Positions 4,983 to 9,763 of a DNA stretch of 9,763 nt are shown piece by piece. Positions within the stretch are counted from its first letter, which is position 1, and every line of letters begins with the position of its first letter. The DNA is taken from contig CAIRRW010000167.1 of the NCBI GenBank assembly GCA_903881065.1, positions 1 through 9,763 on the forward strand. The letters are read 5' to 3'. The translations under genes and the position numbers were made by a program. Source of the DNA: an uncultured Bacteroidota bacterium (GTDB lineage Bacteria; Bacteroidota; Bacteroidia; 2-12-FULL-35-15). The notes under the pieces are model-generated. The model did not search any database. It had not been told where the DNA came from and saw only the letters and a list, made by a program, of their open reading frames with translations.

Positions 4983-7502
4983 ATGCCTATAAACCATTTT
5001 AGCATCCAAGGATTAAATAATGAGCAAGTGGTTGCAGCAAGAGAAATATTCGGATTTAACAGAATAGAATATAAAAAGGAAAACGCACTTATAAATGCCT
5101 TGAAAGCATTTATAAAAGACCCGATGATTATATTATTACTGGTGGCCGCATCCATCTATTTTATAAGTGACAAAACAGGAGACGGAATATTTCTTACATC
5201 AGCAATCTTACTCGTATCAAGCATTTCATTGTTTCAGGACTCGCGAAGCAGAAATGCGCTGGAGAAATTAAAAGAGTTGACACAGCCCAAATCCAAAGTA
5301 ATTCGTAATGGAAAAACAATAGAAATAAACAGCGAAGATGTGGTGGTTGGCGATAGTTTGCTGGTGGAAGAAGGCGCATCCATCACTGCTGACGGAACGA
5401 TAATTCATTCAAACGATTTTACAGTAAATGAATCGATACTGACAGGAGAATCAATGTCGGTAGAGAAGAATAAAAACGAAAAAGATAATTTTATTTATGC
5501 AGGAACAGCAGTATCCACCGGATTGGCAATAGCTACAGTGACTGCAATTGGCGCGGAAACAAAACTTGGTAAAATAGGGAAAAGCCTTGAAGAAATAAAG
5601 GAAGAAAAAACACCGCTTGAATTGCAGATTAACAACTTTGTAATAAAGATGGCAATTGTTGGAGCTGTTGTATTTGTTATTGTTTGGGGATTCAATTATT
5701 TTAATTCGAGAAATATATTAGATAGTTTATTAAAAGCATTAACGCTTGCAATGAGCATTCTGCCGGAAGAAATACCTGTGGCCTTCACCACTTTTATGGC
5801 ATTGGGTGCATGGCGAATGATGAAGATGGGCATCATCGTGAAACAAATGAAAACTGTAGAAACATTGGGAAGTGCCACTGTTATCTGCACCGACAAAACA
5901 GGAACAATAACAGAAAACAAAATGAGCCTGGCAAAAATATTTGTTTTAAAAACGGATAAGATTTATAATCCTGAAGATGCATTGGCAGATGAAGAAAAAG
6001 AATTAATAAAATTAGCCATGTGGGCAAGTGAGCCTGTGCCGTTCGATCCGATGGAAGTAGCATTGCATCAATCGTATTCAAAAAATATTTCTGAAGATGA
6101 GAGACATCAATATAAAATGATTCATGAATATCCGCTTGGTGGCAAGCCTCCAATGATGACTCATCTTTTTGAAAATGTAAAAGGAGAACGTATAATTGCT
6201 GCGAAAGGCGCGCCGGAAGCAATGATGAAAGTGAGCAAACTTTCTGCCGAAGAGAAACAGAAAATCGAAACGGCCATTAACACATTAACAGCTGATGGGT
6301 ATCGCGTATTAGGAGTTGGCGAGTCGATATTTTCAGGCAACAATTTCCCGAAAACACAGGAAGAATTTCAATTTAATTTCAAAGGCATCGTTGCTTTTTA
6401 TGACCCTCCAAAGAAAAACATTCAGCAAGTTTTAGAAGATTTTTACAAAGCAGGAATATCAGTTAAAATTGTTACCGGAGATAATTCGGCAACCACCACA
6501 GCCATTGCCAAACAAGTTGGTTTCAGAGGGTATGAAAAAAGTATAACAGGTGATGAGTTGATGAAATTATCAGATACCGAATTGGTGAAAACGGTGATGG
6601 AAACAAACTTATTTACAAGAATGTTTCCGGATGCCAAACTAAAAATAATCAACGCCTTGAAAGCTGCAAAAGAAATAACAGCGATGACAGGAGACGGTGT
6701 AAATGATGGCCCAGCCTTGAAAGCAGCACATATAGGAATTGCGATGGGTAAAAAAGGCACGGAGATTGCCAAACAAGCCGCATCATTAATACTGATGGAA
6801 GACGATTTGGCAAACATGGTGGATGCTATAGCAATAGGAAGAAAGATATATACCAATCTGAAAAAAGCGATTCAGTTTGTTATCTCCATTCACATTCCAA
6901 TTATCCTCACTGTATTTATTCCATTGGCTTTGGGGTGGATTTATCCCAATATTTTTTCGCCTATTCATATTATCTTTTTAGAACTGATAATGGGTCCTAC
7001 CTGTTCTATTATTTATGAAAATGAACCAATGGAAAAGAATACAATGCTGCAGAAACCAAGACCTTTCACAACTACTTTCTTTAACTGGAAAGAGCTTTCG
7101 ACAAGCATTATCCAGGGATTAATGATTACTGCAGGCACTTTATTTATATATCAATATTCAGTAAAACAAGGCTTCAGCGAGCATCATACCCGCGCAATGG
7201 TTTTTACAGTTCTTATAACAGCCAATATCTTTTTAACATTAGTCAACCGTTCTTTTTATTATTCAATATTCACAACCTTGAAGTATAAAAACAATCTGGT
7301 ATTAATTATTATCAGTGTAACGGTTGCCATTACAGGGCTGCTGCTGTATGTAAAACCTTTAACAGAGTTCTTCGAATTTGAACAGTTGAACCTAGGTCAA
7401 ATCTCCATTAGCATTGGCATTGGCTTTCTATCAGTTATCTGGTACGAGTTAGTAAAATGGAGGCAAAGGAAATTATGGAATATTGAAAAATCAGTTGATT
7501 AG
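4983..7502 (+). CDS. Cation-transporting P-type ATPase (P2/P3-like, ion unknown)
   Basis: A complete 839-residue P-type ATPase. In order: an N-terminal cation-ATPase domain (about 8-45); M1-M2 (46-85); actuator domain with TGES at 154-157; M3-M4 (221-270) with PEEIP at 261-265; the phosphorylation loop DKTGT (304-308, catalytic D304); nucleotide-binding domain with KGAPE (408-412); then DPP (474-476), TGDN (498-501) and the hinge TGDGVNDGP (569-577); M5-M10 fill 628-825. There is no N-terminal heavy-metal domain and no CPC motif, so it is not a P1B metal pump. M4 has PEEIP rather than the Ca-pump PEGLP, and M6 reads ELIMGPTCSI (667-676) without the N-x-x-T-D calcium ligands of SERCA-type pumps, so the ion (H, Ca, Mn, Mg or other) cannot be assigned. 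It pumps cations across the inner membrane at the expense of ATP. It follows the DUF2231-like gene by 55 nt and is probably in that operon. No Shine-Dalgarno. Its DNA looks richer in G+C than the genes before it. Confidence 0.93.
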   Translation: MPINHFSIQGLNNEQVVAAREIFGFNRIEYKKENALINALKAFIKDPMIILLLVAASIYFISDKTGDGIFLTSAILLVSSISLFQDSRSRNALEKLKELTQPKSKVIRNGKTIEINSEDVVVGDSLLVEEGASITADGTIIHSNDFTVNESILTGESMSVEKNKNEKDNFIYAGTAVSTGLAIATVTAIGAETKLGKIGKSLEEIKEEKTPLELQINNFVIKMAIVGAVVFVIVWGFNYFNSRNILDSLLKALTLAMSILPEEIPVAFTTFMALGAWRMMKMGIIVKQMKTVETLGSATVICTDKTGTITENKMSLAKIFVLKTDKIYNPEDALADEEKELIKLAMWASEPVPFDPMEVALHQSYSKNISEDERHQYKMIHEYPLGGKPPMMTHLFENVKGERIIAAKGAPEAMMKVSKLSAEEKQKIETAINTLTADGYRVLGVGESIFSGNNFPKTQEEFQFNFKGIVAFYDPPKKNIQQVLEDFYKAGISVKIVTGDNSATTTAIAKQVGFRGYEKSITGDELMKLSDTELVKTVMETNLFTRMFPDAKLKIINALKAAKEITAMTGDGVNDGPALKAAHIGIAMGKKGTEIAKQAASLILMEDDLANMVDAIAIGRKIYTNLKKAIQFVISIHIPIILTVFIPLALGWIYPNIFSPIHIIFLELIMGPTCSIIYENEPMEKNTMLQKPRPFTTTFFNWKELSTSIIQGLMITAGTLFIYQYSVKQGFSEHHTRAMVFTVLITANIFLTLVNRSFYYSIFTTLKYKNNLVLIIISVTVAITGLLLYVKPLTEFFEFEQLNLGQISISIGIGFLSVIWYELVKWRQRKLWNIEKSVD

Positions 7503-7606
7503 GGTAAACTTTTCTATATGCTTTTGAAAAAATAATTTAGTAAAATTTTAATGAATAACTAATTGCAGGTAATTGAATTCTAAAAACTGTAACTTTAGTC
7601 CTTTTT

Positions 7607-8800
7607 CTAGTAGGTTGTTTTTTCTTGATTGTAAATATCTTTCCTGAATTGAATCATTCCATTTTCACCAACCCAAGAAGTAAAGTATTGTATATATACA
7701 GGAATTTGTTTCTGCAACCTCACAGTAATAGTTTCACCAATTTTTATTGCGTTTTCTATTTCCTTTGGCGACCATTCTTTATAGCCATTTAATAAATAAT
7801 CTGCAAGGTCAATTGCTCTTTCTAATCGTATACATCCTGAACTAAAAGTAGGTTCTTCCTTTTCGAACAATCCCTTTGAAGGCGTGTCGTGCATATAAAC
7901 ATCATATTCGTTAGGAAACATAAACTTTACTTTTCCCAACGGATTAGTTGAGCCTGCATCCTGAATTAATTGGTAAGGGAAATAGGATGCTGAAATTTTT
8001 TTCCAGTTTACCGAATCCGCAGAAACTTCAGACAATACACCTTGTTTATCACTTTTATAAATACGAATATGTTTTTTGGCTAGATAGGAAACATCTTTTA
8101 AAATTACAGGAATTACATCTTTTTTTAATATAGTAGGCGGAATATTCCAAGTAGGATTAAATATTAGGTATGACAACTGGGCTTTAAACATAGGTGTTCG
8201 CCGAAAAGTTTGTCCTGCAATTATTTTCATTTTCATTACTTCCACTTCTTCATTTATTACCTTCATACTGAAATCTGCTACGTTTACAAATACATATTGC
8301 TTTCCTAAGTCGGCAGGTAAAGTCTTCCAATGTTCCATGTTATCTTTTATCTGTTCTTCTTTTTCGGTTACCGTAATGTTTAAGGCAGTTATTGTTTGCT
8401 TGTTTATGTTTCCGGTTTCTTTTACTCCATTATTCAATTGAAAAAGGCGTAATGCATTTATTAACTGCTCGGAACAATCATCTAGAGTGAGGTTTTTCCT
8501 CTTAAGTAAATAGCCTTCTGCTTGCAGTCGCTTCCGTAAAATTCCTGCAGTTGCTGTTATTTTATTTAATACTAACGTATCGTTGTTCCAAATTATTGAA
8601 TCCCAGCCTTTGTTTGCGGAGAATAACTTATAAACTGATAATTGTTTTGTCAATTGATAGTATTGTTTATTGAAAAGTAAACTATCAGTATTTGCTGATG
8701 CCTCCAACCCTCCCAACGCTACTTTTAATCCTGAAACATTTAGCAGTAACATTATGACTAGTAAAGTCATTTTGAAATATATTTTATCTTTTATTCTCAT
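7607..8800 (-). CDS. Secreted L,D-transpeptidase, YcbB/LdtD-like (YkuD domain)
   Basis: A 397-residue protein that makes 3-3 peptidoglycan cross-links or attaches proteins to stem peptides in the periplasm. The N-terminus (MRIKDKIYFK then a hydrophobic stretch to about residue 22) is a Sec signal or anchor. A peptidoglycan-binding-type segment lies near 84-141 (ALRLFQLNNGVKETG followed by N-K-x-T-I-x-A-L-N). The YkuD catalytic domain spans about 168-362: FNPTWNIPP at 214-222, H304 in YMHDTPSKGLF, and SSGCIRL with the nucleophile C323 and R325. The usual SHGCIR has Ser in place of His here; the catalytic Cys, Arg and upstream His are intact. It is shorter than the ~600-residue E. coli YcbB, lacking much of the N-terminal scaffold. 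Met11 is an alternative start, but Met1 gives a better charged n-region. Convergent with the ATPase; monocistronic as far as can be seen. Confidence 0.92.
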   Translation of the reverse strand: MRIKDKIYFKMTLLVIMLLLNVSGLKVALGGLEASANTDSLLFNKQYYQLTKQLSVYKLFSANKGWDSIIWNNDTLVLNKITATAGILRKRLQAEGYLLKRKNLTLDDCSEQLINALRLFQLNNGVKETGNINKQTITALNITVTEKEEQIKDNMEHWKTLPADLGKQYVFVNVADFSMKVINEEVEVMKMKIIAGQTFRRTPMFKAQLSYLIFNPTWNIPPTILKKDVIPVILKDVSYLAKKHIRIYKSDKQGVLSEVSADSVNWKKISASYFPYQLIQDAGSTNPLGKVKFMFPNEYDVYMHDTPSKGLFEKEEPTFSSGCIRLERAIDLADYLLNGYKEWSPKEIENAIKIGETITVRLQKQIPVYIQYFTSWVGENGMIQFRKDIYNQEKTTY

Positions 8801-8904
8801 CTAGTATTTAAATGAAAAACAAAGTAAGCTCTTCACTTTTTATTTTTATAAAGGTAGACTAAAATACCCGAATGAATACTGAATTAAATAAAACAAATAA
8901 GTTT

Positions 8905-8932
8905 AACGTTACACTAAAATTTACGTTTAGTG
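8905..8932. repeat. Nested inverted repeats upstream of the L,D-transpeptidase
   Basis: CACTAAA (8912-8918) and TTTAGTG (8926-8932) form a perfect 7-bp stem with a 7-nt loop. AACGT (8905-8909) and ACGTT (8923-8927) form a second, mutually exclusive 5-bp pairing. They lie about 110 bp upstream of the transpeptidase start and about 105 bp before the point where the aldo/keto reductase homology begins. It could be an operator or the scar of an inserted element; there is no T-run for a terminator. Confidence 0.35.
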
Positions 8933-9035
8933 AGTTTAGGAGAAGAGTTATTCAAAACGCAAGCAACGGAAACAACCTAAGACAAAAAGGCATTTAGAAT
9001 CTTTTGCCTGAATTACCTAATTAGGAGGATGGTGA

Positions 9036-9422
9036 TTTGAAACACTCATTAACTTCCGCAGAATTTACGGAGCTACTAAAAAGAACTGGCTAGAAACAAA
9101 TGATGGAGGCAGCCTTTTCAATTTTGATTTTCCTCCAATAAATAAAGATAAAGCATTTCATATTATTGATGTGTTGGAAGTGATGGCAAAGGAGAAAAAT
9201 GCGGGTGTTGCTCAACTTTCATTGGCTTGGTTGCTTCATCAACCGGTAGTTACAAGCGTTATTATAGGTGCCAACAAGCCGGAACAACTACAGGATAATT
9301 TAACATCAATAGAAATTAAATTTACTGAAGCAGAACTTAATACACTTGCTGATGTAAGTAAACTTGCTCCTGAATACCCTGCCTGGATGCTTGAAAGGCA
9401 AGGTGGTGATAGAACTAAATAA
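9036..9422 (+). pseudogene. 3' remnant of an aldo/keto reductase
   Basis: The frame after a TGA at 9033-9035 encodes about 128 residues matching the C-terminal third of NADPH-dependent aldo/keto reductases: FRR near the start, then FDFPPINKDKAF, VAQLSLAWLLHQP, VTSVIIGA (the cofactor-site region), EQLQDNL and PEYPAWMLERQGGDR. Family members are about 330-350 residues; the barrel's N-terminal two-thirds, including the catalytic Asp-Tyr-Lys-His residues and the usual MLH region, is absent. There is no ATG before the homology: the first ATG is at 9183 and a GTG at 9171 would start in mid-domain, so no functional product is expected. The 130 bp upstream do not contain recognisable reductase sequence in any frame, so the gene was cut by deletion or replacement at about 9036-9055 rather than by a point mutation. 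A terminator follows 25 nt after the stop. Confidence 0.85.
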
Positions 9423-9446
9423 TTGAAAAATTATAAATTGATATAG

Positions 9447-9480
9447 TATAGCCTTCACTTATGTGGAGGCTATATTATTT
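9447..9480. terminator. Rho-independent terminator after the aldo/keto reductase remnant
   Basis: ATAGCCTTCAC (9448-9458) pairs with GTGGAGGCTAT (9463-9473) through a TTAT loop, with one G-T wobble; an outer T-A pair (9447/9474) extends the stem to 12 bp. ATTATTT follows rather than a pure T-run. It lies between the reductase remnant and the convergent gene at 9483, so it may serve both strands. Confidence 0.8.
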
Positions 9481-9482
9481 AA

Positions 9483-9763
9483 TTAAATAACAGGATCAAT
9501 AAAACAAGGACTCTTTATATATTCATCAGTATTTCCATCTTCATACACTAGTTTAATATGAACTCTTGTACCCGGCTCATAATTATTAATGATAATTGAT
9601 TTCCCATTGTCGGATAGTTTGCCTTGTATCGGAAAAAATTTTTCTCATACATCAATAGTTTTATTTCTTTTGCCGGCTGTTTTAGGTCAATTCGATAATT
9701 CTATTTGGGATTTTTTTTTTCATTGTCAGTTTGCTCTGAACTAATAGAGTAGGAGAGGAAAAG
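9483..9763 (-). pseudogene. Broken C-terminal part of a small, probably secreted protein, runs off the window
   Basis: On the minus strand a coherent protein can be followed from the window edge to TAA at 9485-9483, but only by accepting two lesions. From the edge it reads a hydrophobic LFLSYSISS, then SEQTDNEKKNPK, then TAG (9703-9701), then NYRIDLKQPAKEIKLLMYEK in the same frame. Around the A/T homopolymer at 9633-9643 the frame slips by one base; restoring one T gives NFFPIQGKLSDNGKS, which continues through INNYEPGTRVHIKLVYEDG to SPCFIDPVI and the stop. The N-terminal part looks like the end of a signal peptide, so the whole protein would be only about 110 residues. I do not recognise the family; the YEPGT...VHIKL pattern suggests a beta-sandwich. 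A 10-T run at 9711-9720 is another error-prone site. Real decay or sequencing error near a contig end are both possible. Confidence 0.6.

Noticed and set aside
7503..7606. Terminator between the convergent ATPase and transpeptidase genes
   Set aside because: The 104-bp gap is AT-rich but holds no stem of useful length; only short palindromes such as AAAATTTT and GAATTC.
8849..8856. TACCTTTA on the minus strand as the transpeptidase promoter
   Set aside because: The final G of the -7 consensus is missing and there is no TTG at the -33 distance.
1..9763. CRISPR array, tRNA, rRNA, insertion sequence or toxin-antitoxin pair
   Set aside because: No regularly spaced repeats, no tRNA-like cloverleaf, no rRNA sequence, no transposase motifs, and no small gene pairs with such features were seen.

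Overview
The window looks like AT-rich chromosomal DNA from a member of the Bacteroidota, probably a Chitinophagales/Sphingobacteriia-type organism. The basis is three promoter-like TAnnTTTG (-7) elements, start codons mostly without a Shine-Dalgarno sequence, Bacteroidota-style lipoprotein signals (ISC, TSC), and protein families familiar from that phylum. The assignment is inference; no rRNA or marker gene is present.

Left part (1-1800, minus strand): a two-gene electron-transfer operon. A five-helix membrane protein with two His pairs spaced 14 residues apart (a diheme b-type cytochrome pattern) overlaps, by ATGA, a membrane-anchored c-type cytochrome with 12 CXXCH motifs. Upstream is a good Bacteroidota promoter, with a CRP/FNR-type inverted repeat centred about 40 nt upstream of the inferred transcription start.

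Middle (2128-4927, plus strand): an unrecognised lipoprotein; a five-helix ferric-reductase-like membrane protein with a TTG start; a rubrerythrin-type diiron lipoprotein broken by one in-frame TAA; and, 7 nt later, a four-helix DUF2231-like membrane protein. Next (4983-7502, plus) comes a full-length P-type cation ATPase of uncertain ion specificity. The rubrerythrin, the small membrane protein and the ATPase are closely spaced and probably form one transcription unit.

Right part (7607-9763): a secreted L,D-transpeptidase on the minus strand, convergent with the ATPase; the 3' third of an aldo/keto reductase with no N-terminal part; a strong hairpin terminator; and, running off the window on the minus strand, the end of a small probably secreted protein carrying a TAG and a homopolymer frameshift.

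Taken together this is an accessory redox and envelope region. Quinol-linked electron transfer to a multiheme cytochrome, periplasmic peroxide/oxygen handling and cation transport sit side by side, next to an unusually high density of broken genes (three in under 10 kb). Those could be true decay or assembly/sequencing error. No CRISPR array, tRNA, rRNA, transposase or phage gene was recognised. The best candidate for something undescribed is the coupled cytochrome b / 12-heme cytochrome pair with its predicted CRP/FNR control.
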